From DATAVK01 sp036267755 (GTDB lineage Bacteria > Actinomycetota > Actinomycetes > JAFAQI01), in NCBI GenBank assembly GCA_036267755.1, contig DATAVK010000034.1, forward strand, positions 1 through 33,104: a DNA stretch of 33,104 nucleotides. The letters run 5' to 3'. This document shows, piece after piece, positions 15,711 through 26,638 of this stretch. The first letter of the stretch is position 1; each line of letters starts with the position of its first letter. The notes under the pieces are model-generated. The model worked only from the letters and a program-made list of their open reading frames with translations, made no database searches and had not been told where the DNA came from. The translations under genes were made by a program, and so were the position numbers.

Positions 15711-17426
15711 TTACACGCCCTTGAGGCTCCGTGTCCGCTTAGCGACACACATAGTTACCGCCGTCAGCAGTCCTAGGGCCGCGAGCAGGTCCCCGACGAG
15801 GATCGGGACGAGGGGCGCCCGACGGACGGCGACCCGGCGCGAGCCGGGTACGGCGTAGAGCGTGAGAGCACCCGAGGACCGGACGACCGGAAGTCCGGTC
15901 ACCCGCTGAGCCGCTGCCCCAGCCCCGGGTTGGTCGCGCTGGAGCAGCACGCCGGCGTACCCCTGGTTGCGCAGGGTGGGCAGCAGCGACGCCGTCCCGG
16001 TAGCCGCAGCGGCGATGCGCCGGGCCACCGGATCCTCCACCGCCGTACTCGTGTGCCCCACCTGCAGCGCGTCGTCTCCCACCACCCGGCGCGGCAGCCA
16101 GTGGTCGGTCGGGTCGGCCTGGGGGCGCTCGGCGTTCCACGGATAGCCGCGCTCGCTCGCCCACGGCAGGACCAGCACCGGGCCCGCGGGCAGCTGGCCG
16201 GAGGCGGTCGCGATCTGCTGCCAGTCACCCGGCCAGTGCACCGCGACCAGGGTTCCGTCGGCTCCCCAGGCGGCCGCCGGCAGCAGCGCCACGGGCACCG
16301 CGATGATGACCGCCGCCCGCCACCTCCACCTCTGGACAAGCAGCTCGGTCAGCCCACCCAGACCCAGCGACAGCAGGAGGGCCAGCGGCGCCACCCAGCG
16401 CTGTCCGTCGCGGAGCAAACCCGCCGCGGGCACGTCGGCGACCAGGTGCTCGAGGACGCCTCGGGCGCCCGGGGTGACTCCCCACATCGCGATCGCCAGG
16501 CCGACGACCCCGGCCGCGATCAGGCCGCCGAGGGCGCCGTCGCTCCATCGGCCCCGCAGCTGGGTCAGGCCGTAGCAGGCCGCTGCGGTGACGACCAGTG
16601 CCGCGAGCCCGACGATCAGGTGGTCCCGGCCGGCCGGCACGACCTGGGCGTTCCAGACACCGCCCAGGCTGAGCAGGCTGTCCAGCGACCCGAAGGGGGT
16701 GTCGGGCCGCGTGGCGAACAACGCGACGCCGACCCGGTCCGGCGGTTGTGCAGTCGGCTGGAGTAGCGAGGGGACCAGCCAGGGGAGCGCGGTGACGACG
16801 AAGCCGATCCCGAAGACGCCCGCCCGGCGCCACCACGCGACGGCGCTGCCCGGCCACAGCAGCACCGGGATCGCGACCACCACGGCGAGCAGCTGGGCGG
16901 ACGCGCCACCGGTCGCGGAGGCACCCAGCGCGACGAGCAGCATGGCGCCAGACCACCGGCGGCCCTCCCGCACGCTGATCGCGGCGCTCGCCACCCAGGG
17001 CAGCGCGGCGTAGCCGATGAGAACCGCCCACTGGCCGAGCCGAAGCCGCTCGGTGACGTACGGGTTCCAGGTGTAGAGAGCCGCGGCGGCCGCGGCCGCC
17101 CACACCGATCGGCTGTTGAGCAACCGGGCAGCGCCCCACCCGGCGATGGTGATGGTGAGGAGCAGCACTACGTCTTGGACCACGTCCCCGGGGACGATCC
17201 GGGACAGCAGCGCCACGAGCAGGTCGCTCGGGACGGCGCGGGGGACCCCGTCGCGTCCGAGGAGCAGGCCGGTCAACGGCAGTCGCGGCACGAAGACCAT
17301 GTCCCGGACCAAGACGTAGCCGCGGCCGAGCGCCGGCGCCAACTGCAGCACCGCCGAGCCGAGTCCCACGAGAAGTCCCACCACGGCGCGGTTGTCGGCT
17401 CGTTGCCACACCGGTCGGCCGGACAC
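15711..17426 (-). CDS. Polytopic membrane protein, GT-C-like, function unknown
   Basis: About 571 residues with some ten to twelve membrane helices. The N-terminal half has a short external loop with charged residues (GYVLVRDMVFVPRLPL) followed by a helix-rich region containing LYTWNPYVTERLRLGQW. The C-terminal part (about 390-540) is a soluble external domain holding VLVLPWASERGYPWNAE, then a final helix. This architecture resembles GT-C transferases, and the opening loop loosely recalls DUF3367 proteins, but no diagnostic motif is certain. Start is GTG at 17426 or GTG at 17411; anything longer would run into the divergent flippase control region. The DUF2613 gene follows 49 bp downstream. 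Confidence 0.75.
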   Translation of the reverse strand: MSGRPVWQRADNRAVVGLLVGLGSAVLQLAPALGRGYVLVRDMVFVPRLPLTGLLLGRDGVPRAVPSDLLVALLSRIVPGDVVQDVVLLLTITIAGWGAARLLNSRSVWAAAAAAALYTWNPYVTERLRLGQWAVLIGYAALPWVASAAISVREGRRWSGAMLLVALGASATGGASAQLLAVVVAIPVLLWPGSAVAWWRRAGVFGIGFVVTALPWLVPSLLQPTAQPPDRVGVALFATRPDTPFGSLDSLLSLGGVWNAQVVPAGRDHLIVGLAALVVTAAACYGLTQLRGRWSDGALGGLIAAGVVGLAIAMWGVTPGARGVLEHLVADVPAAGLLRDGQRWVAPLALLLSLGLGGLTELLVQRWRWRAAVIIAVPVALLPAAAWGADGTLVAVHWPGDWQQIATASGQLPAGPVLVLPWASERGYPWNAERPQADPTDHWLPRRVVGDDALQVGHTSTAVEDPVARRIAAAATGTASLLPTLRNQGYAGVLLQRDQPGAGAAAQRVTGLPVVRSSGALTLYAVPGSRRVAVRRAPLVPILVGDLLAALGLLTAVTMCVAKRTRSLKGV

Positions 17427-17431
17427 AGGCC

Positions 17432-17451
17432 GGACCGTACACGGACGGTCC
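17432..17451. promoter_or_regulatory. Inverted repeat in the divergent promoter region between the membrane protein and flippase genes
   Basis: GGACCGT and ACGGTCC, separated by 6 nt, lie in the roughly 90-bp gap between the two divergent starts. Size and place suit an operator for a dimeric regulator acting on both genes; no regulator gene lies nearby. Confidence 0.4.
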
Positions 17452-17500
17452 ACACTGGCAGAGCGGACGGACGGTGACCCGGAAGGCCGACCGACCGGGC

Positions 17501-17510
17501 GAGGAGGAGG
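17501..17510 (+). promoter_or_regulatory. Ribosome binding site that sets the flippase start
   Basis: GAGGAGGAGG lies 4 nt before GTG at 17515, a strong purine-rich site. It rules against longer readings of the flippase gene that would overlap the divergent gene. Confidence 0.7.
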
Positions 17511-17514
17511 TGAC

Positions 17515-18780
17515 GTGGCGCTGCCCGTGGAGACGACGGCCGCCGTGCCCTCCGACCCGGATCGCGCCCGCTCTGAGCTCGTGCGGTTCTCCGCGATGCT
17601 CGGGCCCGCGCTCATGGCCGCCAACGTGGCGAGCTACCTGCTCGCCGTGCTGGGCGGTCGCGAGCTCACCACCGCCGACTACGGCTTCTTCGGCTCGCTG
17701 CTGTCGGTGCTGCTCGTCGCCAGCGTGCCCGCGCTGGCGGTCCAGGCGGTAGTCGCCCGACGTACTGCGGTGGGAGAGATGGACCGCGGCCAGGCGCTGC
17801 GGGTCGGAGCCATCGTGGGCGCCGGCAGCGCCGTGATCGGCCTCGTGATCACCCCCGCGCTCGCCATCTTCCTGCACGCCGGGTCGCACGCCCCCGGGCT
17901 GGTCGTGATCATGCTCAGCCTGGTCCCGCTCAACGTGCTCGCCGGCGTCCAGGGTCGGTTGCAGGGTCGGGAGCGGTTCGCGCGGCTGTCCGTTCTGGTG
18001 ATCCTGATCGGCGCCGGCCGGCTGCTCGGCGGGGTGGTCCCGTTGGCGTTGGGCGCCGGGTCCACCGTCGTGATGGTCGGGATCGCGATCGGGGCGACGG
18101 TCGCCGCACTCGTTGGGGTCCGGATGCTGCGGGACGAGCCGGTCGGCGAGCGGGCACATCCGGTAGCCGGTCGCAGCGCCGTCCGTGCGGAGATCGTCGG
18201 GGCCGTGCTGGCGATGGGGGCCCTGCTGCTGCTGTCGAACCTCGACCTGCTGCTCGGTCGGCACGTGCTGTCCGGCACCGTCTCTGGTCGGTACGCCGCC
18301 GGGAACGTCGTGGCGAAAATCGCGTTCTGGCTGCCGCAGGCCGTCGCCCTGGCTGTCATGCCGCGGCTGTCCCGCGGGGTTGACCGGCGCAAGGCGCTGC
18401 GGGAAGCGCTGCTGCTCACCGCGGCGCTTGCGGGTGCCATCGTCGTGGTCGCCGCGGTTGCCGGCGTGCTCGTCACCCGCATCGCGTTCGGTCCGCGCTA
18501 CGCCTCGATCGGGAGCGTGGCCTGGCTGTTCGCGGTTCAGGGTGGTGTCCTCGCGATGCTCCAGCTGCTGATCCTGGACGACATCGCGACCCGGCGCCGG
18601 GTCGTCGCACCGCTGGCGCTGCTCGCCGCAGCCGTCGAGGTCGTCGTGGTGCTCTCGACCGGTATCTCCACACCGCACGCCCTCATCGCCACCGCGACCC
18701 TCGTTGCGGCGGGTCTCGGGGTCGCCGTCGCGATCCGGAGGGGGCTCGGCCGTAGGACCCTGGAAACGTCGGCCCCCTAG
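17515..18780 (+). CDS. Polysaccharide/oligosaccharide flippase (MOP superfamily)
   Basis: A 421-residue integral membrane protein with about twelve helices, of the polysaccharide-export branch (Wzx-like) of the MOP flippase superfamily. These proteins move lipid-linked sugars across the membrane. Support comes from the opening SELVRFSAMLGPALMAAN helix, the GLVVIMLSLVPLNVLAGVQGRLQGRE region with its family-typical QG-LQG-R, and GTVSGRYAAGNVVAKIAFWLP at mid-protein (residues about 258-278). GTG at 17515 is preferred because GAGGAGGAGG lies directly upstream (17501-17510). It is divergent from the GT-C-like gene and followed 15 nt later by the reductase gene. Confidence 0.85.
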   Translation: MALPVETTAAVPSDPDRARSELVRFSAMLGPALMAANVASYLLAVLGGRELTTADYGFFGSLLSVLLVASVPALAVQAVVARRTAVGEMDRGQALRVGAIVGAGSAVIGLVITPALAIFLHAGSHAPGLVVIMLSLVPLNVLAGVQGRLQGRERFARLSVLVILIGAGRLLGGVVPLALGAGSTVVMVGIAIGATVAALVGVRMLRDEPVGERAHPVAGRSAVRAEIVGAVLAMGALLLLSNLDLLLGRHVLSGTVSGRYAAGNVVAKIAFWLPQAVALAVMPRLSRGVDRRKALREALLLTAALAGAIVVVAAVAGVLVTRIAFGPRYASIGSVAWLFAVQGGVLAMLQLLILDDIATRRRVVAPLALLAAAVEVVVVLSTGISTPHALIATATLVAAGLGVAVAIRRGLGRRTLETSAP

Positions 18781-18795
18781 CCCCACACTGGCGGG

Positions 18796-20760
18796 GTGAC
18801 CACCTACCTCGTGACCGGCGGCACCGGCTTCATCGGGCGGCACCTGGTCGACCGTCTGCTCGCCCGCGACGGCGCCCGCGTGCTCGTCCTGGTGCGCTCC
18901 GGGTCGACCGCCAAGCTCGACCGGTTCGACGGGCGGGTAGAGCCTGTCATCGGCGATCTCACTGAGCCCTGGCTGGGCGTGAGCTCGGCCGACCGCGACC
19001 GGCTCCGCGGTCAGGTCGATGAGTTCGTCCACGTCGCCGCGCTCTACGACATGACGGCCGACGACGAGACCAACCAGGCGACCAACGTGGGTGGCACCAG
19101 CGAGGCGCTGGCCCTCGCGGTGGATCTGGAGGCGGGTCGGTTCCACCACGTGTCGTCGGTCGCGGTGGCAGGGGAGTACGACGGAGAGTTCTCCGAGGAG
19201 ATGTTCGACGAGGGCCAGCACCTGCCCTCGGCGTACCACCGGACGAAGTTCGACGCCGAGCGACTGGTCCGTCAGCAGACCGAGCTGCCGTGGCGGGTGT
19301 ACCGGCCCGCCGTCGTCGTCGGGCACTCGCAGACTGGCGAGATGGACAAGATCGACGGTCCCTACTACTTCTTCCCGGCGTTGGCCCGGCTCGCGCAGCT
19401 GCCGTCATGGATGCCGATCGTCGCTCCGGACCTCGGCGACACCAACGTCGTGCCGGTCGACTACGTCGCCGAGGCGATGGACGTCCTGATGCACCGGGAC
19501 GGCCTGGACGGCCGGGCGTTCCACCTGGTCGCGCCGGAGCCGCAGCCGCTGCACTCGATCGTCGACGCCTTCAGCGTCGCGGCCGGCGGTTCGCGCCTGT
19601 TCCTCGTCGTTGGACGCTCGCTCGTCGGACCCGTGGGGGACGTGCTCGCGCAGGCCGGCCGGATGCCGGGCGCGACCATCGCGCGCGACGTGGTGCTCGA
19701 CCGGCTGGCGATCCCACCCGAGGTCGTGCCGCACATGACATTCCGGACCGTCTTCACGTCCGACGACACGCAGCGCGAGCTGGCCGACGACGGGATCACC
19801 GTGCCCGCACTCGACTCGTACGCCGATCGGCTCTGGGAGCACTGGGAGAGTCACCTCGACCCGAGCCGTGCCCGGCGTCCCAGGGCCGGGGGCGCGTTGC
19901 AGGACCGGGCCGTCGTGATCACGGGGGCGTCGTCCGGAATCGGGCGGGCCACCGCCCTCGCGGTCGCCGAACAGGGTGGTGTTCCCCTGCTGGTCGCGCG
20001 CAGCACCGACAAGCTGGAGGACGTCCGCGACGAGATCGAAGCCGCCGGCGGCCGGGCGCTCGTCTACTCCTGTGACCTCACCGACGAGGAATCGGTGGCC
20101 GCGACCGTCAAGCAGATGCTGGAGGACTGCGAGGAAGGGATCGACTACCTGGTCAACAACGCGGGCCGCTCGATCCGCCGCTCGGTCAGGCTCTCCCAGG
20201 ACCGGCAGCACGACTACGAGCGGACCATGGCGCTCAACTACTTCGCGCCGGTGCGACTCATCTACGCCCTGCTTCCGCACATGAGCGCGCGCCACTTCGG
20301 CCACATCGTCAACATCTCCTCGATCGGCGTCCAGACCGCCCCGCCCCGGTTCTCGGCGTACGTCGCGTCGAAGGCCGCGCTCGACGCCTTCAGCCGGGTC
20401 GCGGCCAGCGAGACCTGGGGAGACGGGGTGACGTTCACCACGATCCACATGCCGCTGGTTCGGACCCCGATGATCAGCCCGACCAAGCTGTACGACGCGT
20501 TCCCGACACTCTCGCCCGAGGAGGCGGCCGACCTCGTCATCCGGGCGCTGGTCGACCGGCCCAAGCGAGTGAGCACCCGGCTGGGCACCCTCGGCGAGGT
20601 CGCCTACGCGATCACGCCGAAGGCGGTTGACGCCGTACTCCACGTTGCCTACCGGGTGTTCCCGGACTCCAAGGCGGCCGGTGGTGAGGGAAGCGACAAG
20701 CCGTCATTGACCCGCGGCGCGCAGGCGATGGTGAAGCTGCTGCCGGGTGTCCACTGGTAG
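18796..20760 (+). CDS. Two-domain SDR oxidoreductase, fatty acyl-CoA reductase-like (AcrA1 type)
   Basis: A 654-residue fusion of two Rossmann oxidoreductases. The N-terminal half is an extended SDR with TGGTGFIG (7-14) and catalytic Y147/K151 in AYHRTK. The C-terminal half is a classical SDR with TGASSGIG (376-383), NNAG, and Y522/K526 in AYVASK. Both active sites look complete. The layout and length match M. tuberculosis Rv3391 (acrA1, about 650 residues), annotated as a possible acyl-CoA reductase making aldehydes or alcohols from acyl chains. The substrate here is unknown. GTG start at 18796 follows the flippase stop by 15 nt, suggesting co-transcription and perhaps a lipid carrier or lipid modification of the glycan (inference). 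Confidence 0.85.
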   Translation: MTTYLVTGGTGFIGRHLVDRLLARDGARVLVLVRSGSTAKLDRFDGRVEPVIGDLTEPWLGVSSADRDRLRGQVDEFVHVAALYDMTADDETNQATNVGGTSEALALAVDLEAGRFHHVSSVAVAGEYDGEFSEEMFDEGQHLPSAYHRTKFDAERLVRQQTELPWRVYRPAVVVGHSQTGEMDKIDGPYYFFPALARLAQLPSWMPIVAPDLGDTNVVPVDYVAEAMDVLMHRDGLDGRAFHLVAPEPQPLHSIVDAFSVAAGGSRLFLVVGRSLVGPVGDVLAQAGRMPGATIARDVVLDRLAIPPEVVPHMTFRTVFTSDDTQRELADDGITVPALDSYADRLWEHWESHLDPSRARRPRAGGALQDRAVVITGASSGIGRATALAVAEQGGVPLLVARSTDKLEDVRDEIEAAGGRALVYSCDLTDEESVAATVKQMLEDCEEGIDYLVNNAGRSIRRSVRLSQDRQHDYERTMALNYFAPVRLIYALLPHMSARHFGHIVNISSIGVQTAPPRFSAYVASKAALDAFSRVAASETWGDGVTFTTIHMPLVRTPMISPTKLYDAFPTLSPEEAADLVIRALVDRPKRVSTRLGTLGEVAYAITPKAVDAVLHVAYRVFPDSKAAGGEGSDKPSLTRGAQAMVKLLPGVHW

Positions 20761-20771
20761 GAATGTGAGGT

Positions 20772-21341
20772 ATGTGGACTGGTCGTGTGGGGTTCGCTGC
20801 GATCGGTCTCGCGGTGGTCGTGCCGCTCACGGGATGCGGCGGCGGCAGCAGTAGCAGCAGCGGATCAGGCGGTAAGACCCCGGCCACGACGTACGTCCAC
20901 ACCCTGTGCAGCGCGATCTCGGGATTCGAACAGATCGAGCAGAACGGCGAGAGCACGCTGAGCAAGCTGTCGTCGGCCAAGAACCCGAACCTGCCGGAAC
21001 TCAAGGCCCAGGTCACCCACTTCTTCAGTCAGGAGGCCAAGGCGAGCATGGCCGCGCAGGCGCAGATCGAGCGAGCCGGCGTTCCGGACGTGAGCCAGGG
21101 CGAGACGGTCCGGACCGGGCTGATCGACGCCTTCCAGAAGTTCAGCGTTGCGTTGAACTCTGCGGTCAAGCAGTCGAAGACCATCGGGACCGGGAGCGAG
21201 AAGGAGTTCGCCGCGGCGGTCCAGAAGCTCGAGTCGCAGCTGCAGACCGGTGCCTCTGGCGTCACCTCGAGCATCAGCGGGCTTCCTGCCAGCCTGAAGG
21301 CTGCCGGCTCCGAGGACTCGGCCTGCGCCTCGATCTCCTGA
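20772..21341 (+). CDS. Putative lipoprotein, function unknown
   Basis: A 189-residue exported protein. Residues 1-21 form a lipoprotein signal peptide ending in lipobox PLTGC with the lipidated Cys at 22. A Gly/Ser linker (23-34) follows, then a largely helical, Ser/Ala/Gln-rich domain with two further Cys (in HTLCSAIS near 46 and DSACASIS at the end) that could pair. No known family is recognised. ATG at 20772 lies 11 nt after the reductase stop. It is the last plus-strand gene of the block and converges on the aldo/keto reductase gene. Confidence 0.8.
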   Translation: MWTGRVGFAAIGLAVVVPLTGCGGGSSSSSGSGGKTPATTYVHTLCSAISGFEQIEQNGESTLSKLSSAKNPNLPELKAQVTHFFSQEAKASMAAQAQIERAGVPDVSQGETVRTGLIDAFQKFSVALNSAVKQSKTIGTGSEKEFAAAVQKLESQLQTGASGVTSSISGLPASLKAAGSEDSACASIS

Positions 21342-21349
21342 GCGAGATC
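21332..21349. terminator. Weak stem-loop between convergent lipoprotein and aldo/keto reductase genes
   Basis: GATCTC and GAGATC form a 6-bp stem with a 6-nt loop over the lipoprotein stop codon. An A-rich stretch (AAGGAAAAGG) follows at 21361-21370, giving a U-rich run for transcripts coming from the minus-strand side. Terminator function is possible but weakly supported. Confidence 0.3.
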
Positions 21350-21382
21350 AGCTATCGCCGAAGGAAAAGGGTGTCGGTTTGG

Positions 21383-22246
21383 TCAGGCGGTGTCGAGCTC
21401 GGCCATGTCCTCGGTGGACAACTTGAGATCCACGGCGGCGAGGTTGTCCTCGAGGTGAGCGACGCTGCTGGTCCCCGGAATCGGGAGCAGGGCAGGGGAG
21501 CGGTGCAGCAACCACGACAGCGCGACCTGAGCCGCCGACGCGCCGAGCCGGTCCGCGACGGCGGTCACGGCGGCGGAGTCGCTGACCCCCGCTCCCGACG
21601 TCCGGGGTGAGGCGCCGAGCGGGAAGAACGGCAGGAACGCGATGCCCTCGCGAGCGCACCGCTCGACCAGGCTGTCGACATCGCGGCTGATCACGCTGTA
21701 CTCGTTGCTCACGCTCGCGACAGGGGTCTTGGCCAGCGCCAGGTCCAGCTGCGACTCGTCGATGTTGGACAACCCGATCCGCTGGATCTTGCCCTCGGCG
21801 ACGAGCGCGAGGATCCCGTCGAGCGCTTCGATGAACCCGACATCGCGGTTCTCCATCCAGCGCAGGTGGGTGACGGGGACCGAGTCGAGACCGAGCTGGC
21901 GGAGGTCATGCTCGACGCCCTCTCGCAGCTGCTCGGGAGCGATGAAGCTGTGCCAGCCGCCGTCCGAGGTCCGGGCGCCGCCGAGCTTCGTCACGATCAC
22001 AAGGTCGTCGGGGTACGGCGCGAGCGCTTCGGCGAGGATCTCGTTGGCCACGTCCGGCCCGTAGTACCAGGCGGTGTCGATGACCCGCACCCCGGCGTCG
22101 ACCGCCCGCCGGAGCACCCGGACGGCCTCGTCCCGGTCGGCCGGCGGCCCGAAGATGTGCGGCCCGGTCAGTCGCATCGTGCCGTACCCGAACCGTGGAA
22201 CGGTCAGGTCGCCGAGCGAAATCGTGCCAGCGGAGTCAATGCTCAT
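21383..22246 (-). CDS. Aldo/keto reductase
   Basis: A 287-residue cytosolic NADPH-dependent oxidoreductase with a TIM-barrel fold. The catalytic tetrad is visible: D57 and Y62 in DTAWYYG, K87 in VTKLGG, H127 in THLRW. The C-terminal IPGTSSVAHLEDNL block is the family's NADPH-phosphate site. ATG at 22246 is chosen for its Shine-Dalgarno (AAGGA, 7 nt upstream); an upstream ATG would overlap the preceding gene. It follows the MBL hydrolase by 11 nt on the same strand, so the two form an operon, perhaps for detoxifying reactive aldehydes (inference). Confidence 0.92.
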   Translation of the reverse strand: MSIDSAGTISLGDLTVPRFGYGTMRLTGPHIFGPPADRDEAVRVLRRAVDAGVRVIDTAWYYGPDVANEILAEALAPYPDDLVIVTKLGGARTSDGGWHSFIAPEQLREGVEHDLRQLGLDSVPVTHLRWMENRDVGFIEALDGILALVAEGKIQRIGLSNIDESQLDLALAKTPVASVSNEYSVISRDVDSLVERCAREGIAFLPFFPLGASPRTSGAGVSDSAAVTAVADRLGASAAQVALSWLLHRSPALLPIPGTSSVAHLEDNLAAVDLKLSTEDMAELDTA

Positions 22247-22257
22247 GACTTCATCCT

Positions 22258-22917
22258 TCACCAGCCGCGTTCGCGCCACTCACCGAGATGCGGTCGCTCG
22301 ACACCGAGGGTGGTGTCGGCGCCGTGCCCGGGATAGACCCAGGTGTCGTCGGGGAGCGCCCCGAAGACCTTGCTCTCCAGGTCGTTCATCAGCGACGTGA
22401 AGTTGTCGGGGTTGCCGAAGGTGTTGCCGGGACCGCCCGGGAACAACGAGTCACCGGTGAACAGGTGGGGTTGCTCCGCCCCCTGGTAGAGCAACGCGAT
22501 CGATCCGGGAGTGTGCCCGACCAGATGGATCACCCGCAGCCGGGCGTCGCCGACGGCGACTTCGTCACCGTCCCGCAGCGGCTCGGTGACGTCGACCGGG
22601 AGCGGCCCGGCGTCGTCGGGATGACAAGCCACGGGCGCGCCGGTCGCCGCCACCAGCTCGGGCAGCGCCTGCCAGTGGTCGCCGTGCTGGTGGGTAGTGA
22701 CGATCCGGACCAGCCGGTCGTCGCCCAGCACGTTGACCAGCACGTCCGGCTCCGCGGCGGCGTCGATGATGAGCACCTCGCCGGTCCGGTCGCAGCGCAG
22801 GAAATAGGCGTTGTTGTTCATCTCACCGACGGCGACCTTGGCCAACCGGAGGCCGCCGAGATCCCGGATCTGCGGCGGTCCGCCGACCTCGACGGTCCCC
22901 ACATAGGGCTGCGACAT
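22258..22917 (-). CDS. MBL-fold metallo-hydrolase (glyoxalase II-like)
   Basis: A 219-residue metallo-beta-lactamase-fold hydrolase. All metal ligands are visible: HQHGDH (76-81), H135 in GHTPGS, D156 in TGDSLFPGG, and H198 in YPGHG. These fit the glyoxalase II-like branch, which cleaves thioesters such as acylated low-molecular-weight thiols. In mycobacteria a comparable gene (Rv1637c) is also divergent from uvrA, so this pairing is conserved. A TAGGGT hexamer 7 nt before ATG suggests a leaderless transcript. Confidence 0.92.
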   Translation of the reverse strand: MSQPYVGTVEVGGPPQIRDLGGLRLAKVAVGEMNNNAYFLRCDRTGEVLIIDAAAEPDVLVNVLGDDRLVRIVTTHQHGDHWQALPELVAATGAPVACHPDDAGPLPVDVTEPLRDGDEVAVGDARLRVIHLVGHTPGSIALLYQGAEQPHLFTGDSLFPGGPGNTFGNPDNFTSLMNDLESKVFGALPDDTWVYPGHGADTTLGVERPHLGEWRERGW

Positions 22918-22924
22918 GGCCTCG

Positions 22925-22930
22925 ACCCTA
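22925..22930 (-). promoter_or_regulatory. Putative -10 hexamer (TAGGGT) for the MBL hydrolase
   Basis: On the minus strand TAGGGT is followed by 7 nt and ATG at 22917. A GAGG within those 7 nt is too close to the ATG to be a good Shine-Dalgarno. It lies in the 131-bp divergent gap shared with uvrA. Confidence 0.45.
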
Positions 22931-22996
22931 ACCGGTGGGCAAGATCACATCCGGGCGGCCGGACCCCGGGAATCCGAGACTGTCGGAGGGCGCTAC

Positions 22997-23002
22997 TAGA
23001 GT
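22997..23002 (+). promoter_or_regulatory. Possible uvrA -10 hexamer (TAGAGT)
   Basis: TAGAGT in the uvrA-MBL gap fits TAnnnT and would give a leader of about 40 nt. No actinobacterial SOS box (TCGAAC-N4-GTTCGA) was found in this gap. Confidence 0.3.
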
Positions 23003-23048
23003 CGGACGCAGTCCCTGACGATCTTCCCCCTGAGCTGAAATCACCTAC

Positions 23049-26045
<2,997 letters not shown>

Positions 26046-26063
26046 CCGGAGGCTCGGCGTGCG

Positions 26064-26103
26064 ATGGCCCGATATGGCGGCTAGAGCCACCAAAACCGGC
26101 CAT
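26064..26103. repeat. Second 40-bp imperfect palindrome, between convergent uvrA and SsgA-like genes
   Basis: Arms of 20 nt meet at 26083/26084, with 15 of 20 positions complementary. The outer ends ATGGCC/GGCCAT and inner TGGCGGCT/AGCCACCA are at the same distances from the centre as in the element at 1842-1881, and 26 of 40 bases are identical between the two. It lies 18 bp after the uvrA stop and may end transcription from both sides. Confidence 0.65.
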
Positions 26104-26116
26104 GGTCTTGGCCGGA
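26097..26116. terminator. Overlapping stem-loop after uvrA
   Basis: CCGGCCA and TGGCCGG form a 7-bp GC-rich stem with a 6-nt loop, overlapping the right end of the 40-bp palindrome. The two structures are mutually exclusive in RNA. Suits a bidirectional terminator in an 86-bp convergent gap, though no T-run follows. Confidence 0.5.
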
Positions 26117-26131
26117 GCGGCAGGTCGACGG

Positions 26132-26545
26132 TCAGCAATCGAGCAGTCGGCGGATCAGTTCGTCGAGAACGGCTTCACCGGCTTCGCTGCCGGTCGGCAC
26201 GACTCGCTCGGTCTCGTCGAGGAAGTCGTTGACCGTCGCGGTCGGGATCCGGACCTCGAAGGTCTTGGCGGTGTCGCGCAGCTCCAAGAGCACGCGGCCG
26301 TCGGAGTCGGGCCGGACCCGCACTTCGCCGTCACCGGTGGGCTCGGTACAGCCATACCGCAGGAAATCCCGGAGCATCACCCACTCGCCGCGAGGCAGTG
26401 ACGGATGGTCCGGCTCAGTCGACAGCACGATTCCCACGGCGAGTGGATCATCGTCGGTCCAGGTCAGGGCGAGCATCGTGCGATGCCGGGTGCGTGCGGC
26501 GTCACCGCCGTCGACGACGACGCGGGCCGACACCCGACCAGTCAC
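26132..26545 (-). CDS. SsgA family sporulation/cell-division regulator (SALP)
   Basis: A 137-residue protein, the length of Streptomyces SsgB. The family pattern is clear: DDPLAVGIVL, then EWVMLRDFLRYG (for the usual EWVFARDLLxxG), PTGDGEVRVRP, a stretch of beta-strand ending in P, FLDETERVVPTGSE and a C-terminal helix. SsgA-like proteins guide septum placement and cell-wall remodelling during sporulation in filamentous actinomycetes; SsgB recruits FtsZ. Start GTG at 26545 has GGGAG 4 nt upstream; GTG at 26533 is an alternative. The gene is divergent from the uvrC-whiA operon across 93 bp. Family assignment was made by eye, and orthology to SsgB in particular is not claimed. Confidence 0.78.
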   Translation of the reverse strand: MTGRVSARVVVDGGDAARTRHRTMLALTWTDDDPLAVGIVLSTEPDHPSLPRGEWVMLRDFLRYGCTEPTGDGEVRVRPDSDGRVLLELRDTAKTFEVRIPTATVNDFLDETERVVPTGSEAGEAVLDELIRRLLDC

Positions 26546-26625
26546 CTGACTCCCAGATTTTCTCGAGGGCAAGGACAGTGCAGACAAAGACTGCCAGACC
26601 CTCGGGAAGGCTGCCACAGCCGGGC

Positions 26626-26631
26626 TAGATT
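26626..26631 (+). promoter_or_regulatory. Putative -10 hexamer (TAGATT) for the uvrC operon
   Basis: TAGATT ends 7 nt before GTG at 26639, which is also the start that gives the family-standard UvrC N-terminus. This agreement supports a leaderless operon transcript. No -35 element is evident. Confidence 0.5.
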
Positions 26632-26638
26632 CGAGGTC

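Noticed and set aside
16225..19326. A minus-strand open frame over 1000 codons across the flippase and neighbouring genes, plus similar long frames opposite uvrB, uvrA and uvrC
   Set aside because: These are rich in Arg, Gly, Pro, Asp and His, have no family motif, and mirror true genes with strong motifs on the other strand. This is the usual high-GC shadow effect.
22918..23048. Search for an SOS (LexA) box before uvrA, and also before uvrB and uvrC
   Set aside because: No TCGAAC-N4-GTTCGA-like palindrome was found. A TCGAAC half-site near 15703 has no partner and is not beside a repair gene.
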